Shown one piece after another: positions 42,631 through 51,669 of a DNA stretch of 64,000 bases. The DNA is taken from contig NZ_CP100351.1 of the NCBI RefSeq assembly GCF_024204645.1, positions 248,001 to 312,000 on the forward strand, given 5' to 3'. The translations under genes and the position numbers were made by a program. The DNA comes from Desulfomicrobium sp. ZS1. GTDB lineage: Bacteria; Desulfobacterota; Desulfovibrionia; Desulfovibrionales; Desulfomicrobiaceae. Position 1 is the stretch's first letter, and every line of letters begins with the position of its first letter. A model generated the notes under the pieces. The model did no database searches. It was given only the letters and a program-made list of their open reading frames with translations, and had not been told where the DNA came from.

Positions 42631-43002
42631 TCATTTCTTTTTCCATGCCCCATCGGGGCTCTGGATCCATGTTCCCGGAGCTTCTTTTTCCGCAATCTGG
42701 GCGGCCCGGGTCTGTCCTACCAAGGCGGGGGTGGCGTTCTGGCGGACGGCGATGGCCTTGTAGACTTCCTGGCGATCACTGTTTTCGGCGTTGATCAGAT
42801 CGGCGCTCGGCTTCTTTCCGGAGCGGAATTCCAGAAAGCCCTGGTTGTTTTCGCCGACGAGGCCCTGGGCTTTGAGTTCATTGATAACGGGCAGGCGGGA
42901 CAGCATCCTGTCCTTGATGCCCTGGGCGAAGCCGGACTGCACGCAGAACATGACAAAAGAAAGGGTCAGCAGAATCGGTATGAGGTGTTTTATTTTGCGC
43001 AT
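42631..43002 (-). CDS. ydbL: YdbL-type periplasmic protein (DUF1318)
   Basis: The 123-residue protein has a signal peptide (MRKIKHLIPILLTLSFVMFCVQSGFA) and the DUF1318 sequence RLPVINELKAQGLVGENNQGFLEF and RQEVYKAIAVRQNATPALVG. In E. coli ydbH-ynbE-ydbL work together in an intermembrane lipid-transport bridge, with YdbL thought to act as chaperone. Here it is the last gene of that operon. ATG 43002 with GGAG six bases upstream is preferred to 43017. Confidence 0.9.
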   Translation of the reverse strand: MRKIKHLIPILLTLSFVMFCVQSGFAQGIKDRMLSRLPVINELKAQGLVGENNQGFLEFRSGKKPSADLINAENSDRQEVYKAIAVRQNATPALVGQTRAAQIAEKEAPGTWIQSPDGAWKKK

Positions 43003-43013
43003 ATGGGGCTCCA

Positions 43014-43214
43014 TCATTTGCTTGGGTTCAGATTTTGATCGGCCTTGTCGATGTCGCCGAAGAAGTCTTCCAGGTCTTTTTGGACCCGTACGTTGACATC
43101 GATGGTGATGTGGATGGGTTTGACCTCCACCGGCGCCATCTGCACCTCGTGGCGGGTGCTGCAGGCGCTTTGCAGGAGCAGCATCACGGCCAGGGCCAAT
43201 AAGGGAATTCGCAC
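43014..43214 (-). CDS. ynbE: YnbE-type outer-membrane lipoprotein
   Basis: The 66-residue lipoprotein starts at GTG 43214 with GGAGG five bases upstream. The signal MRIPLLALAVMLLLQSAC ends in lipobox QSAC. The mature part HITIDVNVRVQKDLEDFFGDID is the YnbE signature; it forms a beta strand that extends the YdbH groove at the outer membrane in E. coli. It lies between ydbH and ydbL with almost no gaps. Confidence 0.9.
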   Translation of the reverse strand: MRIPLLALAVMLLLQSACSTRHEVQMAPVEVKPIHITIDVNVRVQKDLEDFFGDIDKADQNLNPSK

Positions 43215-43215
43215 G

Positions 43216-45891
43216 TTAACCTCCGTTTTTCATCAGTTCCAGGAGCTGTCTGTACTGCAAAAGTTGATCCAGTGGCAGACGGAAATTCACGTCCAGGCGG
43301 ATACCCTGGAAGATGGACCCCGGCGAGGAGGCACTGACCCGGGCGAAGCCTCCGATGTCTCGATTGTACGTGAAAGGCAGCGGCTTCTCGGGTTTGCCGT
43401 CAAGCTCCAGGGATACGACAAGTTCCCTGTCCTTGGTGTTCAAGCGGATTCTGGCCCAATCATAGGAAAAGTCCTTCAATGCTTCCGCGGCCAGATCCAA
43501 CTGCCCGTATTGCGGCGTGTCCGGGGGAATGCCCGCCGTCAGAATCTCCGTGCCCTTTATTTTAAGTATGCCTTTTTCGCCCGGAGTGGAATACAGAAAG
43601 CCGTTGTCGAAGGACAGGTTTCCGTCTGCGTAATGCACCGGGATGCGGCCGTTGGCGGTGCCTCCGCCCTGGGCCTGGGTCATGCCGAACTGCTCCAGGG
43701 CCTGCGTCATTTCGACCCGGTCGCAATAGAGTTCGACGGTGTAGTCCTCCACGTTCGGGTTGATCCGAAAAGCCTGGCTGCCGATGCGGCCTCCCGCCCA
43801 GTCAAAGCGGCACCTCTCGACCAGAATGCTGTGCAGGGCCTCGATCTGGAAATGGATGTCGCCCTGTTCAAGGATGATGGTGCCCAGCTGCAGGCGGTCG
43901 AAGTTCATGCGCCCGTCCGGGTCGGAGCGCATGCTCAGCAGGTTGGAAAAGGCCAGTTCGACAGCACCCTTGGTCAAGGTGATTTCGCTTTTCGCGTGCG
44001 CCAGAGACAGTCCGGTGAGCTTCAAGTCCGCGGGGAGCATGGGTATTTCCCGGCTCATGTCCAGACGCGCTGTCGCGTCCAGGCGGGCATTGCCTGACAG
44101 TTCGCCCACGGCCGGGAGGAGACTGGCCAGCTTGCCGGGCAGGGAGATGGTCTGGGCGGCCTTCATTTCGGCCCATGAGCCGGAAATGTCTTTGGCGTCG
44201 ATGTGTCCTTTCAGCGTGGCCCGGACCGCCACGGGCAAAGCAGAGAGCGTGCCGTCAAGGCTTGCGCCGTGCAAATCTTGCGCGATGTTGCATGAAATTT
44301 TTGCCAGGCCCTTGCCTTTCCATTTCAGATCGAGGTTCAGGCTGCCGGACGATGTCGCCGGGGCGGGCCAGGCCAGAGGCAGGCGCAGGGTCATGAGCGC
44401 GGCGGTGTCCCCGCTGTTGGCGCGTGCGCCGACATTGACGATGCCGTTCACGAAAAGCTGCTCGGCCATGGCAAAGGTGCATTGCCCGTCCAGTCTGGTC
44501 GTGGCCAGGGCCATGCCGGGTTGCCTGGCCTCCAGACGCGCCCCGGAGAGGTTTATTGTCCCGTTTAGGTCCGTCGCTACTGTCGCGTTCACGGTCAGGC
44601 TCAGGTTTGAGAGGGTCGCGTCGGAGGCTTCCCGGGTCAGGCGCAATCTGCCAAGGGTCAAGGCTCCGTCCACGACGGTGCCGGCTGTATTCGTGGAGGC
44701 TTCAAGGCTCAGGGTGGTCGCGTCCAGGGCCAGGTCCAGATCCGGGACGTGGTTCAGCCGGGCTGCAAGAGCTCCGAGTTCTGCTGCGGCGTGCATGCGC
44801 CAACCCTGATCCGTGGCCTGCAGCTCGCAGTTCCCGTCCAGGCGTGGCGCAGAGGAAAAGGCGATGCCCGGCAGGGCCGGTGTGGTGAGGCTCCAGGACC
44901 AGCCAAAGGACATGTCCTCAAGGTTTGCCGTGATGTCCTTAACGACCAGGGTCAGCGGCAGGGGGGCGCCCAGGCTCAGGGCCGAGAGGGAAAGCTGCGG
45001 CTCGTTTTGCCAGGCCAGGCTGAGCGTGGCGTTGCCATCCTGTGCCAGGGACGTGCCGCCGAGCACGGACTGGAAGGAGTCAAGGCCAAGTGTCGCTTCA
45101 AGAGCGGGCTTCTGGTCCGGGAGCAGGGACGCTTCGACCACACCCCGCAGGGTTCCGGCGAGAGGCAGTCCTTTAAGGGCCGGAACCATGCTGGCCAGGG
45201 CCGCGATGGACGCCGGCGGTACGACGCAGGTCAACTGGAAGTCGTTTTGTTGCAGATTCCCCTGGATTGCCAGGGTCACTGCCTGGCCGGCCAGCGCGGT
45301 TTTGGCATCGAGCAGGATGGCAGTATCGTCATCCAGGCTGCCATTCACGCTGAATGGCAGCGAGTGCCCAGAGTCCTGGCCCTCCAGCCTGATCCGGCCG
45401 TCCACGTACATCTGGCCAAATGTGGGCATGAATGTGGGCCCGGCGCTCGCGCCCGATGATTTCTCCAACCGGGGAAGACCGGGAATCTCCCATTTTCCGC
45501 CATTTCTTCGGACTCGGACCTCAAGACCTAAAACGCTGATCCGGTCAATCCGCCCGTGCAGCAGACCGGACAGGCTCCAGTCGACGAGCACTGCCCCGGC
45601 AGTCAGGCCATGCTCGCGCGACAGGGAAATGTCGCCCAGATCAAGCCCCCTGAAATCCGCCCGGCGGATGTCGACGCGCAGTTCAGGAGCCTGCAGGCTC
45701 CTGGCCAGCACGGGCACGAGGAGCTCCTGGGCGATGCGGGGCAGCGCGATCCACAGACCGGCGAGGACAAGGCAGAACAGCATCAGGAAAAACAGCAACC
45801 CGCGCAGGAGACGGGCCGGGGCTCGCTTGGCGGGCTGATTGTCGACTTTTGGGGCCGGTTTGTCCGGCGCGGGGCCGTTCGCAGTGGGCAT
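43216..45891 (-). CDS. ydbH: YdbH-family AsmA-like lipid-transport protein
   Basis: The 891-residue protein has one N-terminal transmembrane helix (LLRGLLFFLMLFCLVLAGLWI) and a long periplasmic beta-rich body typical of AsmA-like bridge proteins. The C-terminal YdbH domain shows as GGTANGRIPVHYADGNLSFDNGFLYSTPGEKGILKIKG and YDWARIRLNTKDRELVVSLELDG. In E. coli YdbH with TamB and YhdP moves phospholipid to the outer membrane. Start ATG 45891 has AAGGGA upstream; the frame is open to 45969. Confidence 0.9.
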   Translation of the reverse strand: MPTANGPAPDKPAPKVDNQPAKRAPARLLRGLLFFLMLFCLVLAGLWIALPRIAQELLVPVLARSLQAPELRVDIRRADFRGLDLGDISLSREHGLTAGAVLVDWSLSGLLHGRIDRISVLGLEVRVRRNGGKWEIPGLPRLEKSSGASAGPTFMPTFGQMYVDGRIRLEGQDSGHSLPFSVNGSLDDDTAILLDAKTALAGQAVTLAIQGNLQQNDFQLTCVVPPASIAALASMVPALKGLPLAGTLRGVVEASLLPDQKPALEATLGLDSFQSVLGGTSLAQDGNATLSLAWQNEPQLSLSALSLGAPLPLTLVVKDITANLEDMSFGWSWSLTTPALPGIAFSSAPRLDGNCELQATDQGWRMHAAAELGALAARLNHVPDLDLALDATTLSLEASTNTAGTVVDGALTLGRLRLTREASDATLSNLSLTVNATVATDLNGTINLSGARLEARQPGMALATTRLDGQCTFAMAEQLFVNGIVNVGARANSGDTAALMTLRLPLAWPAPATSSGSLNLDLKWKGKGLAKISCNIAQDLHGASLDGTLSALPVAVRATLKGHIDAKDISGSWAEMKAAQTISLPGKLASLLPAVGELSGNARLDATARLDMSREIPMLPADLKLTGLSLAHAKSEITLTKGAVELAFSNLLSMRSDPDGRMNFDRLQLGTIILEQGDIHFQIEALHSILVERCRFDWAGGRIGSQAFRINPNVEDYTVELYCDRVEMTQALEQFGMTQAQGGGTANGRIPVHYADGNLSFDNGFLYSTPGEKGILKIKGTEILTAGIPPDTPQYGQLDLAAEALKDFSYDWARIRLNTKDRELVVSLELDGKPEKPLPFTYNRDIGGFARVSASSPGSIFQGIRLDVNFRLPLDQLLQYRQLLELMKNGG

Positions 45892-45967
45892 GATCCCTTG
45901 TTTAGCAAAGGTTTGGGCAAAGGCAAAGAGCACGTTTGACTTGTTTCGAGACGGATTTGGCCGAGCC

Positions 45968-46002
45968 AAAAAAAACGCCCCGCTTCATGGTGAAGCGGGG
46001 CG
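45968..46002 (-). terminator. Strong intrinsic terminator
   Basis: On the minus strand CGCCCCGCTTCA-CCA-TGAAGCGGGGCG followed by eight T: a 12-bp perfect stem. It ends the transcript that starts near 46245, and any read-through from the UPF0280 gene. Confidence 0.92.
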
Positions 46003-46245
46003 AGTCATTTCAAGGCATTTTGGAATGTGATCGTTTCTTCGTGCTGTGAGTTTGAAGATTTTTGAACACGTAAAACTTCTTTGCGCAACGTTTGGTGACG
46101 GTCTCTCCGTCTGGTTTGCCTGGGATGACGGGAAAGTTCCCCCGCCTCGTAAGGCCTCTTTTGCGACGCTGCTTTCAGCAACCTCTCAACCGACGTGTAT
46201 AGCCCAATGGTCTTCCCTCCGTTGAGGTTAACTCGAACAACCTTT
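45968..46245 (-). ncRNA. Candidate structured small RNA, about 278 nt
   Basis: A good promoter (46252-46280) and a strong terminator (45968-46002) bracket about 278 bases downstream of the UPF0280 stop. The interval can form several short hairpins: AACCTCAAC with GTTGAGAGGTT, GCTG-AAAG-CAGC, GCCT-TACG-AGGC and GACGG-AGAGA-CCGTC. An open frame crosses it (46005-46274), but its ATG lies inside the promoter, has no ribosome binding site, and the product (basic, RHPRQTRRRDRHQT) looks noncoding. I compared it by eye with tmRNA, RNase P RNA, 4.5S and 6S RNA and saw no match. Confidence 0.45.
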
Positions 46246-46251
46246 GATTTA

Positions 46252-46280
46252 CTTATAAGCCCGGCGACAGGCATTGTCCA
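46252..46280 (-). promoter_or_regulatory. Sigma70 promoter of the candidate small RNA
   Basis: TGGACA, 17 bp, TATAAG on the minus strand, each hexamer one base from consensus. Confidence 0.65.
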
Positions 46281-46303
46281 GATGCGAAATGTTTTTTCGA
46301 GCC

Positions 46304-47044
46304 TTAGATCACGGCCAGTTGCATTTTTCCCCATACGCCGATCTTGCCTTCGCACTGCGTGAAAACGCCGTCGAGGCCAAGGGTCTCCCATTTTTGCGCC
46401 TGGGCCAGAACAGCATCCATGGCCTGGGCTCCGGTCAGGGCGTTGGCCAGGGCCGTGGCCGCTGCGTCGGCCAGGGCCGCGTCTTTTGACCTGACCACGA
46501 CCAGGTCCGCCTTCCCAAAACTGAGCGAGTGCCCGATCGTGGCCGAGGATGCGCAGAATGAGCAGGGAAAGTCCCCGGCTGCCACCGGCACGCAAAGGCG
46601 TACGGCCTGGTCCGGCATGTTCAGGATGCCGATGTGTCTGTCCCGGGTGGAGTAAAGGTAGGTGTCTCCACCGTTTTCGATCATAAGATCCGGCGAGCGT
46701 TCATGGAAGTGTTCGGCCAGCAGCTGGGACAGGGTGCCGGCCACGGCGGCCATGGGTCCGACGCCGGTCATGGTTCCGGCCCGGCACATGCGGCGAATGA
46801 TTTCCGGGGCGCCTGGGCTGGCTTCAAGAGGCTCGAGCGAGGTCAAAAATTCGGGGTGCACTGCCGCGTAGGTCTTGATCTGTCCGCGTAAAAGCCGGAC
46901 ATGGTCGGCCATGGGGGCGCCAAGGTCCTCCTGCGCCGCGACCCACAGGTCTGTTTCCTCGATGACAAGCTGGAAGGAGACGAGATCGAAATGCCGTGAT
47001 GCGCGGTATGTGCGGAACGGGGACAGGTGGGCGGATCGGGTCAT
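46304..47044 (-). CDS. UPF0280 family protein (ApbE-like fold)
   Basis: The 246-residue protein matches UPF0280: MIENGGDTYLYSTRDRHIGI, then DFPCSFCASSATIGHSLSFGKADLVVVRSKDAALADAAATALANA. The family is related to the flavin transferase ApbE, but its function is unproven; members occur in methanogens and sulfate reducers. Its ATG overlaps the stop of the GGDEF-EAL gene (ATGA), so it is cotranslated with a signalling operon. ATG 47044 is chosen over upstream starts that lie inside that gene. Confidence 0.87.
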   Translation of the reverse strand: MTRSAHLSPFRTYRASRHFDLVSFQLVIEETDLWVAAQEDLGAPMADHVRLLRGQIKTYAAVHPEFLTSLEPLEASPGAPEIIRRMCRAGTMTGVGPMAAVAGTLSQLLAEHFHERSPDLMIENGGDTYLYSTRDRHIGILNMPDQAVRLCVPVAAGDFPCSFCASSATIGHSLSFGKADLVVVRSKDAALADAAATALANALTGAQAMDAVLAQAQKWETLGLDGVFTQCEGKIGVWGKMQLAVI

Positions 47045-50000
47045 GTCGACGGATTCTCGCTGCATGCGGACATCAGGCTTTCGGTCTGTTCTTTGGACAT
47101 GGGCCGGCCGAGGAGAAATCCTTGAGCCAGGTCGCACCCGAGCTCCTGCAAGGTTTCAAGCTGCTGCCGGGTTTCCACGCCCTCGGCCACGATGCGCAGG
47201 TCCAGGATTTTTCCCAGCCCGATGATGGCCTTGATGATCTCAAGGTTGTTGGGGTTTTCGAGCATGGTCTGCACGAAAGAGCGGTCGATCTTGAGGATGT
47301 CGATGGGCAGGCGCTGCAGGTAGGACAGGGACGAATACCCGGTGCCGAAATCGTCCATGGCGATTTGGAAGCCCATTTTCTGCAGCCGCTCCAGCCTGGA
47401 TGTGGCTTGCTCGGGATTGTCCATGACCGCGGTTTCAGTGATCTCGAGTTTGATGTATCGCGCGTCGAGGCCGGTTTCATGTAGCAGCTCCGTCAGTACG
47501 GGAACGAGCGATGCCTGCAGCAGATCTTTGGGCGAAAGGTTCAGGGACAGGCTGATGTCAAGTCCGGGGAATTGCGATTGCCATCCGGCCAGCACCCGGC
47601 ATCCGCGGCGCATGACCCATTTGCCGATCTCGGTGACCAGTCCGGTCTCCTCGGCCACGGGGATGAATTCTCCGGGAGGGAGGTGGCCGCGCTGTGGGTG
47701 GTTCCAGCGGATGAGCGCCTCGAATCCCCGGAGTTTCTGTCCGCTTAAGGCATAGATGGGCTGAAAAAAGAGTTCGAATTCGTCTTCGACCAGGGCCTGG
47801 CGCAGGTCGTTTTCAAGCTGCACGGTCTGCACGACCTGTTCGTACATGCTTTTGCTGAAGACCTTGAACTGGTTTTTGCCCAGCTCCTTGGAGCGGTACA
47901 TGCTGATGTCGGCGTCACGCAAAAGGTCGTTGGGCGAGGTGTAGCGGGCGGTCTGCAGCACCACGCCGACAGACGCGCTGACCAGCACGTCCCGGTCCTG
48001 AATCTTGAGGGGCTGGCGGATGGTGTCCAGGAGCCGGCGGGTGATGCCGATGGCTTCATGATTGTTCTGGAAGTCTTCGAGCAGCACGGCGAATTCGTCT
48101 CCGCCCATGCGGGCCACCGTGTCCATGGTTCGCAGACAATGGGTCAGGCGCGCGGCCACTTCCTGCAGCAGGTGATCCCCGGCCTGATGGCCGAGGGTGT
48201 CGTTGACCCGCTTGAAGCTGTCCAGGTCGATCATGAGCACGGCAAAACGGTATTCGCCGTTGCGCTGCTGCCGGGTCATGGCCCGGTTCAGCCGGTCCAT
48301 GAACAGCACCCTGTTGGGCAGCCCCGTCAGGTTGTCGCGCAGGGCCTGCCTGGTCAGCTGCGCTTCGTAATTCTTGCGCTCGGAAATGTCGCTGAAGATG
48401 AAGAATGCCCCGGAGATCGTGCCGTCCAGCACATAGGGATAGCCGAGCATGGAGACGGGAATGATTCGTCCGTCCTTGGTCCTGCGCTGGGTTTCCGTGC
48501 TGACCGAGGTCCCGCTCAGCACCGTGGAGACGAAGGCGTAGCTTTCGTCGAGGCTGTCCGGGTGCAACAGCATCTCAAAAAGGGCATGGAGGTCGCTTCT
48601 GACGTAACCGAAAAGGCTGGTGAAGCTCGGGTTGATGTCCATGGGCGCCCCGTCCTTGCCCAGCAGCAGGATGCCTTGCGGGGAATTGTCGAAGAGCTGC
48701 TGGAAGAGGCCTTTCTGGATGGCGAGTCTGCGCTCGGCCTTTTTGCGTTTGGACACATCGCGCACGGAGCCTTCGAGGTGGCTGATGGAACCGTCGGATC
48801 GTTTTACGGTGCGCATGTTGATCGAGATCCAGGTTTTTTTTCCGCCTGCCATGAACGCGTCGAGTTCGAAGTTCTGAGCGGTGCCGAGCTTCAGGGCCTG
48901 GCTCAACAGCCGGACCCGGTCGGGTGAGGAGATGGCGCGTTGCAGGAAGCCCTTGGCGTCGGCCATCAGGCTGTCCATGTTGTCGTACCCGAAAATGCTG
49001 GCCATGGCCGGGTTGGCGCTCAAGAGATCGTGATCGAGCGAGATCTGGAAGATGCCTTCGGTCGCGTTTTCAAAGATGGCGCGGTGCTTTTTCTCGCTTT
49101 GGCTCAGCGCTTTTTCCGTGGCGTTGCGTGAAATGGCCAGCGCCAGATGGTCTGCCACCGAAGCCAGCACGTGTGTGTCCTTTTCGCAGACAAAGTGATT
49201 GTTCTCGGGCAGCGCGATGACCACGGATCCCAGCAGCTGTTCCCCGTAGCGCAGGGGAGAGGCAAACCACAACGCGGGCTGCGCTTTGTCATTGTCCAGG
49301 CCCTCCGGCCTGGTATCCGTGATTTGTGGGGACAAAGACAGCCAGGCCTCGGCGGAGAGCATGGAAATATGCTTCAAGGTCTCGTGTCTGGCCAGTTCTT
49401 GCCTGCTGAAAAATGGGAACGTGAGGTTTGAGCCTTCTTCGCCAAGAAGAGAGACGAACATGATCTGGATTTCAAGGTGCTCGGCCAGGATGTCGAAGAC
49501 TTTGGCGAGCAGGTCCCTGTCCGCAAGGGGGGTGCTGGCTGCGGTGGAGACCAGATAGAGGACCCGGGTTCCGATCTCGACGCGCTTCTTGTCGGTGATG
49601 TCCCGGATGGTCTGGATCGCTCCGGCGATGTTGCCGTCCTTGTCGTACAGCGCGGAGGCCTTGGCCCAGACGTAGGCTCCCCGCCCGCCGTGAAGGAGCG
49701 GGACAAAAATCTCCGTGGCCAGCCCTTCGAGGTTGCTCTGGGTGGGCTCGTACATGGGGTAGTCGCGGCTTGGGTCCTTGCCGATGAAGTCCAGAAGAAT
49801 GGGCCGCGGATGTCCGTAAAAGGGCGTGCCGTATTCATAGCCCGATTTGCCGAGGATTTCCTCTTTGGGAACTCCGGTCATGCCTTCTATGGCCCTGTTC
49901 CAGGCTATGACGCGGTGTTCGTTGTCGACCACCAGCGTGGCGTCGGGCAGAAATTCGATGATATGATCCAGGCGTTGCTGTACTCCAAGGAGAGCCTCCT

Positions 50001-50517
50001 CGGCCATGGCGCGGTCGGAAATGTCCCGGATCAGGACCAGAATCAGGTTGTCCTCGAGGTTGGCGAAGCGGGCTTCGTAGTGCCGGGTCCGGCCTGTGGA
50101 GTGGATGGCGTACTCGGCCTGGAAGAATGATGTTTCGGTCAACATGCGCATGGCCAGGGAGAACGCCTGGGGATCGGCGATATCCGGGATTTCGCGCAGG
50201 TTCTTCTTTAAAAGGCTGAGCGGTTCAACCCCGAAGAGGGCTTGCAGGCCGCCACGGCAATCCTTGACCAGGCCGTCGCGGGTGATCCACAGAAATACGT
50301 CCGGCAGGGCCATGAATACGGCGCGCATGACTTCGTTGCGGCGCACAAGCTCGGCGGAGCTGATTTCCAGAGCCCTTTCCAGAACCTCCTTTTCTTCATC
50401 GAATTGGCGATAGGCGTCATCGACGAGGTTCATGAAAGACCCGAGGTCTGCGGGCGACTCCCGCAAGGTTAGGCGGGCCCGCTTGAGCTGGCGTTGCAAG
50501 AGGCGATGCATACTCAT
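47041..50517 (-). CDS. Multi-PAS/GAF diguanylate cyclase-phosphodiesterase (GGDEF-EAL)
   Basis: The 1158-residue soluble protein has an N-terminal coiled coil (about 1-70), two PAS domains (about 70-320), a GAF domain (about 325-480), two more PAS domains (about 485-740), a GGDEF domain with intact active site RMGGDEFAVLLE, and an EAL domain with EALIRWNHPQRG and DDFGTGYSSLSYL. Both cyclic-di-GMP synthesis and hydrolysis motifs look functional. The ATG overlaps the stop of the FIST gene (ATGA). It likely reads redox or small-molecule signals delivered through the PAS/GAF modules. Confidence 0.92.
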   Translation of the reverse strand: MSMHRLLQRQLKRARLTLRESPADLGSFMNLVDDAYRQFDEEKEVLERALEISSAELVRRNEVMRAVFMALPDVFLWITRDGLVKDCRGGLQALFGVEPLSLLKKNLREIPDIADPQAFSLAMRMLTETSFFQAEYAIHSTGRTRHYEARFANLEDNLILVLIRDISDRAMAEEALLGVQQRLDHIIEFLPDATLVVDNEHRVIAWNRAIEGMTGVPKEEILGKSGYEYGTPFYGHPRPILLDFIGKDPSRDYPMYEPTQSNLEGLATEIFVPLLHGGRGAYVWAKASALYDKDGNIAGAIQTIRDITDKKRVEIGTRVLYLVSTAASTPLADRDLLAKVFDILAEHLEIQIMFVSLLGEEGSNLTFPFFSRQELARHETLKHISMLSAEAWLSLSPQITDTRPEGLDNDKAQPALWFASPLRYGEQLLGSVVIALPENNHFVCEKDTHVLASVADHLALAISRNATEKALSQSEKKHRAIFENATEGIFQISLDHDLLSANPAMASIFGYDNMDSLMADAKGFLQRAISSPDRVRLLSQALKLGTAQNFELDAFMAGGKKTWISINMRTVKRSDGSISHLEGSVRDVSKRKKAERRLAIQKGLFQQLFDNSPQGILLLGKDGAPMDINPSFTSLFGYVRSDLHALFEMLLHPDSLDESYAFVSTVLSGTSVSTETQRRTKDGRIIPVSMLGYPYVLDGTISGAFFIFSDISERKNYEAQLTRQALRDNLTGLPNRVLFMDRLNRAMTRQQRNGEYRFAVLMIDLDSFKRVNDTLGHQAGDHLLQEVAARLTHCLRTMDTVARMGGDEFAVLLEDFQNNHEAIGITRRLLDTIRQPLKIQDRDVLVSASVGVVLQTARYTSPNDLLRDADISMYRSKELGKNQFKVFSKSMYEQVVQTVQLENDLRQALVEDEFELFFQPIYALSGQKLRGFEALIRWNHPQRGHLPPGEFIPVAEETGLVTEIGKWVMRRGCRVLAGWQSQFPGLDISLSLNLSPKDLLQASLVPVLTELLHETGLDARYIKLEITETAVMDNPEQATSRLERLQKMGFQIAMDDFGTGYSSLSYLQRLPIDILKIDRSFVQTMLENPNNLEIIKAIIGLGKILDLRIVAEGVETRQQLETLQELGCDLAQGFLLGRPMSKEQTESLMSACSENPST

Positions 50518-51650
50518 CTTTGCTCCTGCAGCACGGTGACCATCATGGTCTGATTGTGCAGAAGGCATGCCTCTCCCGCTTCGCCGCAGGCGATTTCGCC
50601 ATAGGAATAAAAGCCGGTCAAGGTCGTGCGGGGGCCAAGAATTCGGGCCACGGTGTCGATCTCTTCGTCCACGAACTGCTTCAGCAGCATTTTGCGGCCC
50701 ACGCAGCTGACCAGGATGGCCAGCGCGTCGTCGTCATCCAGGCGGGCACGCTCCGCCGCTTCCTGCGCGCCATCCAAAAGATTGTCCATGTTGCCGCGCA
50801 TAAGTCGAACCGTCGCGCCGCGGGGCATTTCTCCGCCGAAGAGGAGGGCGTGGCTCTTCCGATCCAGTCCAAGGATGGTGCGCACCACCCAGTTTGAACT
50901 GCCGGCTTCGCGTAAATACAGAGGAAAGAGGTGCCCGCTGGCCGGAAGATTTTTTGCGTGTTTGCCCAGGTAGCGCTCGTAGAGTTCAAGGGCCGATTCT
51001 CCATCGAGTTCCAGCAGAACGTTGTCGTGGGATTCGGTGATCATCCGTTCCGGGCCGAAGGGCAACCATCCGCCACGCGTACCCTGGCCGATTTTGAGCG
51101 CCTCACCGTAAAATCCCAGACAAAGCACGCCGCCAAAGAGAATCTCCTGGCCGTGCACGATGGATGTGAGCTGAAAACGTTCGCCATCAGCCGCAAGGCC
51201 GCCGGTGATTCCGACGCCAGCGGGAAGGAACTCCGCAAGTCCGGAGGCCAGGGCGCATCCGTTGACGAGCAGGCCGTCGGAGAGGACAAAAACATGGGTC
51301 AAACCGGCGCTGGGCAGGTTGGCGGCCAGATGGCGGCACAGGCCCCGCGTGTCCTCATGGTCGCGCAGGCGCGCGGCGACCGACGCCAGGCGGGTCTTTT
51401 CAAAGGAGACCAGGGTCGCGGACATGGCGTTCTCAAGAAATGTCCCGCCGGAGACGATGCCTCCTGTGGAGCAGCCCACGATGATCGCTTGCGGGCAATG
51501 CGTCTTCAAGGACTTCACGGCGGCGGTGACGGTCTTTTGGTCCGTGTCGGACCAGAATACCAGCGCAAGACCTGCGTCCTGGCCGCAGGCCTTGGTGGAG
51601 TCGGATTCCCATTCTCCTGCGGAATTAATATGCATCTGACTGATAATCAT
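50514..51650 (-). CDS. FIST-domain signal-sensing protein
   Basis: The 378-residue protein has a FIST N domain (ALVFWSDTDQKTVTAAVKSLKTHCPQAIIVGCSTGGIVSG) and a FIST C domain (FPLYLREAGSS...LLFGGEMPRGATVRLMRGNMDNLL...CVGRKMLLKQFVDEEI...LTGFYSYGEIA). FIST proteins are thought to bind small ligands such as amino acids and usually sit beside signalling output domains. Here it is overlapped by the GGDEF-EAL gene, which suggests that it is its input. ATG 51650 is used; no clear ribosome binding site is seen. Confidence 0.9.
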   Translation of the reverse strand: MIISQMHINSAGEWESDSTKACGQDAGLALVFWSDTDQKTVTAAVKSLKTHCPQAIIVGCSTGGIVSGGTFLENAMSATLVSFEKTRLASVAARLRDHEDTRGLCRHLAANLPSAGLTHVFVLSDGLLVNGCALASGLAEFLPAGVGITGGLAADGERFQLTSIVHGQEILFGGVLCLGFYGEALKIGQGTRGGWLPFGPERMITESHDNVLLELDGESALELYERYLGKHAKNLPASGHLFPLYLREAGSSNWVVRTILGLDRKSHALLFGGEMPRGATVRLMRGNMDNLLDGAQEAAERARLDDDDALAILVSCVGRKMLLKQFVDEEIDTVARILGPRTTLTGFYSYGEIACGEAGEACLLHNQTMMVTVLQEQR

Positions 51651-51669
51651 GATTTTTTTTATGCGGATC

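Noticed and set aside
46005-46274. An 89-residue protein gene
   Set aside because: Its ATG lies within the -35 to -10 spacer of a promoter, there is no ribosome binding site, and the sequence looks noncoding.
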